This document shows positions 1 through 5,910 of a stretch of 6,639 bases of DNA, one piece after another. This DNA comes from an uncultured Lachnospiraceae bacterium (GTDB lineage: Bacteria > Bacillota > Clostridia > Lachnospirales > Lachnospiraceae): NCBI GenBank assembly GCA_902766655.1, contig CACXEL010000266.1:1-6639 (forward strand). Reading direction: 5' to 3'. Position 1 is the stretch's first letter. The number at the start of each line of letters is the position of its first letter. The translations under genes and the position numbers were made by a program. The notes under the pieces are model-generated. The model saw only the letters and a list, made by a program, of their open reading frames with translations. It searched no databases and was not told the DNA's origin.

Positions 1-2
1 AC

Positions 3-401
3 TGCTTCGATATCCACGACGGTGACATGCTCAACTACTCCGGCATCAACTATGAGAGCCAGGGTCAGGATGAGGAGCAGGTCGCTGCCCTTGAGGCTCT
101 TGGCCTTACCGATATCCAGGCTGTTGTTGACCAGGCTGTCGCTTCTGTCGGCGATGAGCGTATCGAGCTCTTTGCCAAGGCTGAGGCCATGATGCTCACC
201 GGTGGTATCCTTCGTCCGTATGCCACCAGCGGCGCTACCCTCCAGGTCAGCAAGGTCGTTCCCTTCACTGCTGCTTACGGTCTCTATGGCCAGGCTTCCT
301 TCAACGCTGTACCGTACTTCAAGTACATGCAGCTGCAGGATGAGCCGGTCCTTGCCGCCGATTACTATGCAGCCAAGGAAGCATGGCTTGCCGGTGAATA
401 A
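3..401 (+). CDS. oppA: Oligopeptide ABC transporter substrate-binding protein, C-terminal part (5' end outside window)
   Basis: This is the last 132 codons of a family 5 extracellular solute-binding protein (SBP_bac_5). Such proteins are normally well over 500 residues, so most of the gene lies upstream. The frame is open from the window edge to TAA at 399-401, and the ATG at 27 is an internal Met, not the start. The segment RIELFAKAEAMML followed by a hydrophobic stretch and a Pro-Tyr is the usual C-terminal pattern of peptide-binding proteins, where a '(L/F)xxAExxL' helix precedes the last strands. The protein should be a lipoprotein on the outer face of the membrane that hands peptides to OppBC, but its signal peptide is not visible here. 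Placement directly upstream of oppBCDF supports the call. Alanine is coded GCT in 11 of 21 cases, unlike the GCC-rich downstream genes, as expected for a highly expressed gene. Which peptides it binds cannot be told. Confidence 0.9.
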   Translation, partial: CFDIHDGDMLNYSGINYESQGQDEEQVAALEALGLTDIQAVVDQAVASVGDERIELFAKAEAMMLTGGILRPYATSGATLQVSKVVPFTAAYGLYGQASFNAVPYFKYMQLQDEPVLAADYYAAKEAWLAGE

Positions 402-440
402 TGATCACCTGTACAGCCTGATGCTCTGACAAACTAAACA

Positions 441-485
441 GGGGGAGCCAGATGAGATCGGTCCTCTGGCTCCCCCGTTCTTTAA
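441..485 (+). terminator. Strong intercistronic hairpin between oppA and oppB (partial terminator or mRNA-stabilising stem)
   Basis: GGGGGAGCCAGA (441-452) pairs perfectly with TCTGGCTCCCCC (465-476), giving a GC-rich 12-bp stem with a 12-nt loop. It is followed by GTTCTTTAA, a short and interrupted U-rich tail. It starts 39 nt after the oppA stop and ends shortly before the oppB ribosome binding site. The form fits a leaky intrinsic terminator or a 3'-end protector of oppA mRNA. Either would give more binding protein than membrane components, as is common in ABC importer operons. The weak U-tract argues against full termination. Confidence 0.75.
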
Positions 486-487
486 TC

Positions 488-493
488 AGGGGG
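488..493 (+). promoter_or_regulatory. Ribosome binding site of oppB
   Basis: AGGGGG lies 11 nt before the ATG at 505, a longer spacing than for the other genes here. It supports the 505 start because the next in-frame Met is M18, inside the first membrane helix. The run CAGGGGG repeats the bases at 439-445 that open the terminator stem. Confidence 0.6.
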
Positions 494-504
494 CGATTCC
501 TTCT

Positions 505-2004
505 ATGAATAGAGGTTATATCTGGAAGCGGCTTCTCAGGTCGTTTCTGTCTATTATGATCATCATGCTCATTGTCTTCACCATGATCTTTACTCTGGTG
601 CCCCGCGATAACATCTTCTTTGAGGACAGCACCTATCGCAAGCTGAGCAGCAAGTCGGACGACAAGACCGAATACGTCTACTCCACCTGGGAGAAACTGG
701 GTTATCTAGACTATGTGAGAATTAATGACTATTGCCTTTCCCTGTATGAGGCCGGCAGCCCGGAGATGTCCTCCGCTGTTGAGCCGGATTCCAAGGAAAG
801 CCAGGATTTCGTGGAGCTCTACAAGTCCCAGGGCTATACCGTAGAGCAGTACCTCGGAAGCAAACGTTACTATGCCTACAAAGATATTCCTGTGATCAAG
901 CGGATGGGAAGCTGGCTCAGCCACCTTCTCGTCATCGACACGCCGTTTTCCGTCCAGGATGAGGGCAATCCCGACCTCGAGAGATACATCAAGCTGGGCA
1001 AGACGCCTACCGGCGGCCTGGCTGTCATCGGCAGCGGCACGACCTACAAATATCTATTCTATACAGACAGTCATTTCCCCTGGATCCATCAGAACTTTAT
1101 CCGTCTGAATTTCGGTGCGTCCTACCCGACCTACCAGGGACTTGAAGTCATGCGCGTTCTCTTCCAGACCCAGGGTACTGAGGTCAAGAGGAGCGTCACC
1201 TTCGAGACAGGCCGTGAGGCCGAGTCCGGCATCATCTTCGGTACCCTCCAGTACAAGCCTGTCCTGGACAGAATGGATACCAAGAAGTTCACGGACCACT
1301 ACGCCACCTACGAAGTATACCGGAGCCAGCCGTCCATGATCGGTACCTCCTTCATCATGGGCATCATCGCCATGATCCTGGCCTACTCGCTCGGTCTTCC
1401 CTTTGGTCTTCTTATGGCCCGCCACAAGGACCGTCTCGCGGACAAGCTCGGCATGGTCTACATCATCTTCATCATCGCCGTGCCTTCGCTGGCCTACATT
1501 TACCTCTTCCGCTATCTGGGCACCAAGCTCTTCGGATTGCCGTCGGTCTTCACCACCTACGGTCCGGAGGATGTGCGGTCCTGGATTCTTCCGGTCATTT
1601 CCCTGGCCCTTCCGTCCATCGCCAGCCTCATGCTCTGGACACGCCGCTACGTCGTCGACCAGATGAGCGCTGACTACGTCAAGTTCGCCAAGGCCAAGGG
1701 CCTGAGCCAGGGAGAAATCTTCCGCGGCCACATTTTCAAAAATGCCATCATCCCCATCGCCCAGGGTATTCCGGCATCTCTGGCGGTCTGCATCACCGGC
1801 GCCATCATCACCGAGGCCATCTACTCCGTCGGTGGTATGGGCAAGATGCTCCCCAACGCCATCAAGCAGTATAACAACGTCATGATCGTAGCCCTTGCCT
1901 TCATGTTCTCCACAGTATCGGTCCTTTCGGTACTGGCCGGCGACATTGTGCTGACAAAGGTCGATCCTCGTATTTCTCTCAGTGAGAAGGCAGGGAGGTC
2001 GTAA
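505..2004 (+). CDS. oppB: Oligopeptide ABC transporter permease OppB, long AmiC-type
   Basis: One of two membrane subunits forming the peptide channel (binding-protein-dependent permease family, BPD_transp_1). One helix (about residues 12-31) precedes a very large external region (about 33-276). The core follows, with helices near 279-301, 317-335, 360-378, 415-440 and 459-482. The cytoplasmic EAA loop that docks on the ATPase is at about 390-414 (ADYVKFAKAKGLSQGEIF), with the invariant Gly at 399. The family's C-terminal Asp-Pro-Arg is at 487-489. Length is 499 residues against about 310 for common OppB. From memory, pneumococcal AmiC is of the same length class (about 498), so the insert belongs to that branch and is not a fusion artefact. 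The function of the insert is unknown to me; contact with the binding protein is an inference. The stop codon abuts the oppC start. Confidence 0.95.
   Translation: MNRGYIWKRLLRSFLSIMIIMLIVFTMIFTLVPRDNIFFEDSTYRKLSSKSDDKTEYVYSTWEKLGYLDYVRINDYCLSLYEAGSPEMSSAVEPDSKESQDFVELYKSQGYTVEQYLGSKRYYAYKDIPVIKRMGSWLSHLLVIDTPFSVQDEGNPDLERYIKLGKTPTGGLAVIGSGTTYKYLFYTDSHFPWIHQNFIRLNFGASYPTYQGLEVMRVLFQTQGTEVKRSVTFETGREAESGIIFGTLQYKPVLDRMDTKKFTDHYATYEVYRSQPSMIGTSFIMGIIAMILAYSLGLPFGLLMARHKDRLADKLGMVYIIFIIAVPSLAYIYLFRYLGTKLFGLPSVFTTYGPEDVRSWILPVISLALPSIASLMLWTRRYVVDQMSADYVKFAKAKGLSQGEIFRGHIFKNAIIPIAQGIPASLAVCITGAIITEAIYSVGGMGKMLPNAIKQYNNVMIVALAFMFSTVSVLSVLAGDIVLTKVDPRISLSEKAGRS
1993..1998 (+). promoter_or_regulatory. 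Ribosome binding site of oppC, inside the end of oppB
   Basis: GGGAGG lies 6 nt before the ATG at 2005 and 12 nt before a second in-frame ATG at 2011, so 2005 is the better start. The site is within the last oppB codons, and TAA of oppB is directly followed by ATG of oppC, which suggests translational coupling. Confidence 0.75.
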
Positions 2005-2931
2005 ATGGATATGGAAAACACCAATCTGTTTGAGTTTGCGGAGTTCGACGAGCTCGAATCCGAGCACATCGCCGCGCCCCGTTATTCTTACTGGAAGTCT
2101 GTCTGGAGGACCTTCTTCAAGAACAAGTTCACCGTCGGCGTTGCCATTCTGCTTCTTATCATCATCGCCTTCGCGCTGATCCAGCCGATGATCTCCGGGT
2201 ACAGCCCGATCATCACGCCCAACATCAACAACGCAAGTCTCAAGTTCGTCAAGCCCTGCAAGGACCACATCTTCGGTACCGACCACGTCGGCAACGAAGT
2301 CTTCGACGCTGTCTGGGCCGGCGCCAGGAACTCCATCATCATCAGCTTCATCTGCACCGCCATCAACATGCTGGTCGGTATTCCCATCGGAGCCCTCTGG
2401 GGATTCTCCAAGAAGATGGATCGCTGGATGATCGAGGTCTATAACGTCATCTCCAACGTTCCCTTCCTGCTGCTGGCCATGATCCTGTCCTACGTTCTGG
2501 GCGCCGGTATGAGGTCCCTGATCATCACCATGACCTGTACCGAATGGATCTTCGTCGCCTACTTCATCCGTACCCAGGTCATGATCATCCGTGACCGCGA
2601 GTACAACCTGGCTTCCAAGTGCCTCGGAACGGGCACCTGGACCATGATCCTCAAGAACATCCTGCCGTATCTGATCTCGGTCATCATGACCTACGTCTCC
2701 CGCGAAGTCCCGTCGCTCATTTCCTACGAGGTCTTCCTTTCCTACATGGGTCTGGGTCTTGGTACCACGAACGCTTCTCTGGGCCAGTCCATCGCCATGT
2801 ACACGTCGTACATGAACGGCTATCCGCATCTTTTCTGGATCCCTGTCAGCGTTCTGGCTATCATCTCGATCTCGCTCTATATCGTGGGTCAGAAGCTCGC
2901 TGACGCAGCCGATCCGCGTACGCATATGTAA
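2005..2931 (+). CDS. oppC: Oligopeptide ABC transporter permease OppC (AmiD-type)
   Basis: The second membrane subunit, pairing with OppB. A cytoplasmic N-terminal tail rich in acidic residues (1-40) leads into helix 1 (about 44-63), the part matching the OppC_N domain. Next comes the family signature around 88-110 (HIFGTDHVGNEVFDAVWAG), a variant of the usual HxFGTDxxGRD. In this family that stretch precedes the permease core. Further helices lie near 110-132, 145-168, 172-190, 222-240 and 278-294. The EAA loop is at about 199-221 (EYNLASKCLGTGTWTMIL) with the conserved Gly at 208. The C-terminus carries Asp-Pro-Arg at 303-305. At 308 residues it has normal family length and equals the length I recall for pneumococcal AmiD. 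It starts with no gap after oppB and ends 14 nt before oppD. Confidence 0.95.
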   Translation: MDMENTNLFEFAEFDELESEHIAAPRYSYWKSVWRTFFKNKFTVGVAILLLIIIAFALIQPMISGYSPIITPNINNASLKFVKPCKDHIFGTDHVGNEVFDAVWAGARNSIIISFICTAINMLVGIPIGALWGFSKKMDRWMIEVYNVISNVPFLLLAMILSYVLGAGMRSLIITMTCTEWIFVAYFIRTQVMIIRDREYNLASKCLGTGTWTMILKNILPYLISVIMTYVSREVPSLISYEVFLSYMGLGLGTTNASLGQSIAMYTSYMNGYPHLFWIPVSVLAIISISLYIVGQKLADAADPRTHM

Positions 2932-2940
2932 GGGGAGGGG
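2932..2940 (+). promoter_or_regulatory. Ribosome binding site of oppD
   Basis: GGGGAGGGG follows immediately after the oppC stop codon and ends 5 nt before the ATG at 2946. This very strong purine run fixes the oppD start and fills most of the 14-nt gap. Confidence 0.75.
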
Positions 2941-2945
2941 TAACA

Positions 2946-4019
2946 ATGGCAGAAAACAGAAACGTCGTGTTGTCCGCCAAGGACATTGAAGTCAAGTTCA
3001 GGGTCCGTGACAACTATCTGACGGCTATCCGGGGCGTATCCCTTGACCTCTACGAGGGTGAGACCTTCGCCATCGTCGGCGAGTCCGGTTCCGGCAAGTC
3101 CGTCTTCACCAAGACATTCACCGGCATGCTGGAGTCCAATGGTACGATTTCCAACGGCTCCGTCATGTTCCACGGCAAGGATCTTACCAAGCTCAAGACC
3201 GATAAGGACTGGGAGGGTATCCGCGGCGCCAAGATCTCCACGATCTTCCAGGACCCCATGACCTCCCTGAACCCCATCCGCACCATCGGCTCCCAGATCA
3301 CGGAAGTTATTGAGAAGCACCAGGGCATCTCCAAGGCCGAGGCCAAGAAGCAGGCCATCGAGATGATGGAGCGCGTCGGCATCGTCAATGCGGCGAACCG
3401 TTTTGACGAGTATCCCTTCCAGTATTCCGGCGGTATGCGCCAGCGTATCGTCATCGCCATCGCCCTGGCCTGCCATCCGGAGATCCTGATCTGTGATGAG
3501 CCCACCACGGCTCTGGACGTCACCATCCAGGCCCAGATCCTCCAGCTGATCCGCGATCTTCAGAAGGAGCTCGGCTTCACCACTCTCTACATCACCCACG
3601 ACCTCGGCGTCGTCGCCAACGTCGCTGACCGTGTCGGCGTCATGTACGGCGGCCAGATCATCGAGTTCGGCACCGTGGAGGAGATCTTCTTCGAATCCTG
3701 CCACCCCTACACCTGGGCGCTGCTCTCCAGTCTGCCCCAGCTGGGTATCAAGGGCCAGGATCTCTACTACATCACCGGCACGCCGCCTTCACTTTACAAC
3801 AAGATCAAGGGTGATGCCTTTGCACCCCGCAACGAGCACGCGCTCAAGATCGATTTCGAGCAGGAGCCGCCCTTCTTCAAGGTCAGCGATACCCACTATG
3901 CCAAGACCTGGCTGCTTGACCCGAGGGCGCCCAGGCTCGAGAGGCCGGAGGTCATTCAGGACCTGCATGCCAAGATCAAGAAAATGACAGATAAGGGAGG
4001 CGCCTTCCATGTCGAATAA
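2946..4019 (+). CDS. oppD: Oligopeptide ABC transporter ATP-binding protein OppD (AmiE-type)
   Basis: One of two cytoplasmic ATPases that power peptide import. All ABC motifs are intact: Walker A GESGSGKS at 45-52, Q-loop Gln102 in IFQDP, signature YSGGMRQR at 160-167, Walker B ILICDEP at 180-186 with catalytic Glu185, D-loop ALDV at 189-192, and switch His218 in ITHD. The Met in SGGM is usual for OppD/DppD. A C-terminal oligo_HPY region begins at the His-Pro-Tyr of 253-255. In many OppD/DppD proteins the following segment has a cysteine cluster that can bind an iron-sulphur centre. Here the matching stretch [15 protein letters not shown] has no cysteine, which, as I recall it, is like streptococcal AmiE. 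The length of 357 fits that branch. The last 11 nt overlap the oppF start. Confidence 0.96.
   Translation: MAENRNVVLSAKDIEVKFRVRDNYLTAIRGVSLDLYEGETFAIVGESGSGKSVFTKTFTGMLESNGTISNGSVMFHGKDLTKLKTDKDWEGIRGAKISTIFQDPMTSLNPIRTIGSQITEVIEKHQGISKAEAKKQAIEMMERVGIVNAANRFDEYPFQYSGGMRQRIVIAIALACHPEILICDEPTTALDVTIQAQILQLIRDLQKELGFTTLYITHDLGVVANVADRVGVMYGGQIIEFGTVEEIFFESCHPYTWALLSSLPQLGIKGQDLYYITGTPPSLYNKIKGDAFAPRNEHALKIDFEQEPPFFKVSDTHYAKTWLLDPRAPRLERPEVIQDLHAKIKKMTDKGGAFHVE
3993..4000 (+). promoter_or_regulatory. Ribosome binding site of oppF, inside the end of oppD
   Basis: AAGGGAGG lies 8 nt before the ATG at 4009 and within the oppD coding region. It supports a start that overlaps the oppD stop by 11 nt, so ribosomes finishing oppD are well placed to start oppF. 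Confidence 0.75.
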
Positions 4020-4977
4020 TAATAACAGAGAAGTCATCGTCTCCGTCAAGCATGTCGATATCACCTTCGATGCCGGCACCAAGAAGGCCTTCAAGGCCGT
4101 CAAGGACGCCAACTTCGACATCTACAAGGGCGAGACCTTCGCCCTGGTCGGTGAGTCCGGTTCCGGCAAGACCACGCTCGGCCGCGCGATCCTCAGGATC
4201 AACCCCTGCTCCGCAGGCGAGATCACCTTCGAGGGCAAGCGGATCTCCGGCAAGATCTCCAGGGAAGAGGATCGCAACGTGGTCCGCTGCATCCAGATGA
4301 TCTTCCAGGATCCGGCTGCCTCCCTGAACGAGCGCGCCACCATCGAGTACTGCGTCTCCGAAGGCCTCTACAACTTCCACCTCTACAAGGATGAGGCGGA
4401 CAGGATTGCCAAGGTCGACAGGGCTCTCCAGGACGTGGGCCTTCTGCCCGAGCACAAGTCCCGCTATCCGCACGAGTTCTCCGGCGGCCAGCGCCAGCGT
4501 GTCGGTATCGCCCGCGCCATGATCATGGAGCCCAAGTTCATCGTCGCCGATGAGCCCATTTCCGCTCTGGACGTGTCCATCCGCGCCCAGGTCCTCAACC
4601 TCATGAACAAGCTCAAGGCCGAGAAGGACCTGACCTACCTCTTCATCGCCCACGACCTCTCCGTCGTCCGCTTCATCTCGGACCGGATCGCCGTTATCCA
4701 CCTGGGCGAGATCGTCGAGATCGCGGAGTCCGAGACACTCTTCGAGTATCCGCTCCACCCCTACACGATCTCCCTGCTCTCCGCTGTTCCCATGCCCGAT
4801 CCCCTGATCGAGAAGAACAGGAAGCACGTCGTCTACGATCCCAGCGTTCTGGACCAGTCCGGCGCGCCGCGTGAGATGCGAGAGGTCCGTCCGGGCCACT
4901 TTGTCCACTGCACGGAGAAGGAGTTCGCCGAGTACCAGGCGAAGGCCTCCCGCATGGAGAAAGAGAAGAAGGGCTGA
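4009..4977 (+). CDS. oppF: Oligopeptide ABC transporter ATP-binding protein OppF (AmiF-type)
   Basis: The second cytoplasmic ATPase, forming a heterodimer with OppD under the OppBC channel. Motifs are complete: Walker A GESGSGKT at 48-55, Q-loop Gln100 in IFQDP, signature FSGGQRQR at 157-164, Walker B FIVADEP at 177-183 with catalytic Glu182, D-loop ALDV at 186-189, and His215 in IAHD. Both ATP sites of the OppD-OppF pair therefore look active. The oligo_HPY region starts at His-Pro-Tyr 250-252. The C-terminal cysteine-rich motif of classical OppF is absent: only one Cys remains, in [10 protein letters not shown]. The tail is rich in Lys and Glu. At 322 residues it is of normal length. It is the last gene of the operon. 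Confidence 0.96.
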   Translation: MSNNNNREVIVSVKHVDITFDAGTKKAFKAVKDANFDIYKGETFALVGESGSGKTTLGRAILRINPCSAGEITFEGKRISGKISREEDRNVVRCIQMIFQDPAASLNERATIEYCVSEGLYNFHLYKDEADRIAKVDRALQDVGLLPEHKSRYPHEFSGGQRQRVGIARAMIMEPKFIVADEPISALDVSIRAQVLNLMNKLKAEKDLTYLFIAHDLSVVRFISDRIAVIHLGEIVEIAESETLFEYPLHPYTISLLSAVPMPDPLIEKNRKHVVYDPSVLDQSGAPREMREVRPGHFVHCTEKEFAEYQAKASRMEKEKKG

Positions 4978-5011
4978 TCAGTCCCGGGCGGGAATCTGGT
5001 CTTATTTTCCA

Positions 5012-5086
5012 AGCCTGAGTGATTTCAGGTCAGGCTGAAGGATCCGGACAGTCAGGTGCCTCCGAAGGCAGCGGAACATGCCTTGG
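5012..5086 (+). other. Weak hairpins in the region after oppF
   Basis: The 238 nt between oppF and the next gene contain no credible ORF. AGCCTGA (5012-5018) can pair with TCAGGCT (5030-5036). Its core CCTGA can instead pair with TCAGG at 5025-5029, because TCAGG occurs twice in tandem. Further on, CC-AAGGCA (5062-5070, one bulged G) can pair with TGCCTTGG (5079-5086), followed by TATTTATT. The second stem could be a weak terminator of the opp operon. Neither is strong. Confidence 0.3.
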
Positions 5087-5102
5087 TATTTATTGGAAAT
5101 AA

Positions 5103-5152
5103 AATAACTCCCTTTTACAGCGTTCACAGGAACTCTGTAAAAGGGAGTTATT
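5103..5152. terminator. Long inverted repeat, probable bidirectional terminator between convergent genes
   Basis: AATAACTCCCTTTTACAG (5103-5120) is perfectly complementary to CTGTAAAAGGGAGTTATT (5135-5152). Past one C/T mismatch, the 14-nt interior also pairs GTTC (5122-5125) with GAAC (5130-5133), leaving a 4-nt loop. On the minus strand the stem is followed by a T-rich tail (TTATTTTATTT), which makes a good intrinsic terminator 64 nt after the minus-strand gene. On the plus strand only GTTATTGATG follows, so termination of the opp operon there would rely on the stem's own 3' U residues. The position between two convergent genes supports a shared terminator. Confidence 0.8.
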
Positions 5153-5215
5153 GATGTCTCTGGAATGATCAGGCGAGGACGAGTGGTTTGCCTGCGTCGG
5201 TCGATCCGGCGGTAA

Positions 5216-5590
5216 TCATAGAACGGTGTAAGCGATGACGGCAGATACGATCAGATATACAACGGCGAGGAAGAGAGGGTAGTTGAAGGAGCCTGCTCTG
5301 TTCTCATTCAGCGATCTCTTGTATTTTCCGTAGTTATTCATGTCATTGTAGCCCATACCCCGCTTCATCACAAAGCCGGAGATATCGAAGTCGCCCTTAA
5401 GGACCAGGGAATAGATGATTCCGCCGATCAGGAGCACCATGGCTATGATCGTTAAAGTGTCCGTGAAGACCTGGAGACGGTTTGTTTCAGAGGTGAGGGC
5501 TTTGGCGGCCGGGTAGGCCAGGGTGATGATCATATGGGTAATCAGGACTCTCGGGTCGATCCGTTTGAATGAATTGAGGAACCTGTTCAT
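5216..5590 (-). CDS. Small three-helix membrane protein resembling DUF3899
   Basis: A 124-residue protein with three hydrophobic segments at about 15-33, 45-64 and 104-123. A short basic N-terminus (MNRFLNSFKR) suggests the N-terminus is inside. Between helices 2 and 3 is a polar, Lys/Arg/Asn-rich loop (about 65-103) containing FDISGFVMKRG and NNYGKYKRS. Two helices flanking a 'GxFDxFxxxxR' loop are what I recall of DUF3899 (Pfam), a family of unknown function in Firmicutes; the assignment is by pattern only. The start is supported by a modest GAAAGG (5599-5604), 8 nt upstream, and by an extended -10 about 80 nt upstream. The gene is on its own, convergent with the opp operon and divergent from dgt. 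I can propose no function beyond an integral membrane location. Confidence 0.8.
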   Translation of the reverse strand: MNRFLNSFKRIDPRVLITHMIITLAYPAAKALTSETNRLQVFTDTLTIIAMVLLIGGIIYSLVLKGDFDISGFVMKRGMGYNDMNNYGKYKRSLNENRAGSFNYPLFLAVVYLIVSAVIAYTVL

Positions 5591-5671
5591 AGTGCGTACC
5601 TTTCACTTGGTTTACTGAAGTCTGCCAGCATCCTGAGGGTCGGTACAGGGTGTGGAGGACTCACGAGTGTC

Positions 5672-5680
5672 ATTATAACA
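5672..5680 (-). promoter_or_regulatory. Extended -10 promoter element for the DUF3899-like gene
   Basis: Read on the minus strand, the sequence is TGTTATAAT: a consensus TATAAT -10 box (5672-5677) preceded by the TGn extension. Transcription would start near 5665 and give a leader of about 75 nt before the ATG at 5590. No good TTGACA-like box lies 16-18 nt upstream, which is common when an extended -10 is present. TTGTCC is present but only 14 nt away. Confidence 0.6.
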
Positions 5681-5835
5681 CATGTACTGCCGGACAATAC
5701 ATTATTTCCTCACGAAATAGAGGATTCTGACATTTGTGTTTACCGCAGGAAAACTGAATCCGGTCCTGCTGGCGGGAATCACAGACCGGGAGATGGTTTT
5801 GCAATCTTATTTTTTGTGGAAAAAAATTTATCAAT

Positions 5836-5854
5836 AAAAAGGAAAATCCTTTTT
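5836..5854. repeat. Short AT-rich inverted repeat upstream of dgt
   Basis: AAAAAGGA (5836-5843) and TCCTTTTT (5847-5854) are perfect inverted copies around a 3-nt spacer. They sit in the AT-rich block some 57 nt before the dgt ATG. This could be a weak hairpin, a regulator site or simply part of an A/T-rich promoter region. The sequence does not decide between these. Confidence 0.35.
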
Positions 5855-5898
5855 TCTCCGAAATATCTTTCTTAGAGACCAAAAATCCTGTTCTCCCC

Positions 5899-5903
5899 GG
5901 AGG
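5899..5903 (+). promoter_or_regulatory. Ribosome binding site of dgt
   Basis: GGAGG lies 7 nt before the ATG at 5911, which is ideal spacing and fixes that start over the in-frame GTG at 5917. Confidence 0.8.
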
Positions 5904-5910
5904 TCGATCT

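Larger units (their letters stand above)
5591..5910. other. Divergent intergenic region between the DUF3899-like gene and dgt
   Basis: This stretch of about 320 nt has no convincing gene. The left part carries the promoter of the minus-strand gene. CCGGTC (5760-5765) and GACCGG (5784-5789) could form a 6-bp stem with an 18-nt loop. A markedly AT-rich block at about 5797-5870 follows, and then the dgt ribosome binding site. I could not place a confident -35/-10 pair for dgt. Confidence 0.5.

Noticed and set aside
27..401. ATG at 27 as the start of a short gene
   Set aside because: The same frame is open upstream to the window edge and the sequence is a typical C-terminus of a peptide-binding protein, so this is an internal Met of oppA.
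1054..2946. 630-codon open frame on the minus strand opposite oppB and oppC
   Set aside because: The translation is an Asp/Gly/His-rich low-information sequence with no recognisable domain. It mirrors the codon bias of the intact oppB and oppC genes opposite, and membrane helices such as Ile-Ile-Ile-Ala read as Asp and Gly runs in reverse.
2889..3704. 271-codon minus-strand frame opposite oppD
   Set aside because: Shadow of oppD caused by GC-rich third positions, with no recognisable domain.
3976..4908. 310-codon minus-strand frame opposite oppF
   Set aside because: Same Asp/Gly/Val-rich shadow pattern. The plus strand carries every ABC ATPase motif in order.
5760..5789. CCGGTC/GACCGG pair as a terminator or riboswitch stem
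   Set aside because: Only 6 bp with an 18-nt loop and no U-tract directly after it. No riboswitch class is recognisable.
5673..5882. 69-codon minus-strand frame in the divergent intergenic region
   Set aside because: It would start at TTG, lies over the AT-rich block and the -10 element of the real minus-strand gene, and shows no domain or family pattern.
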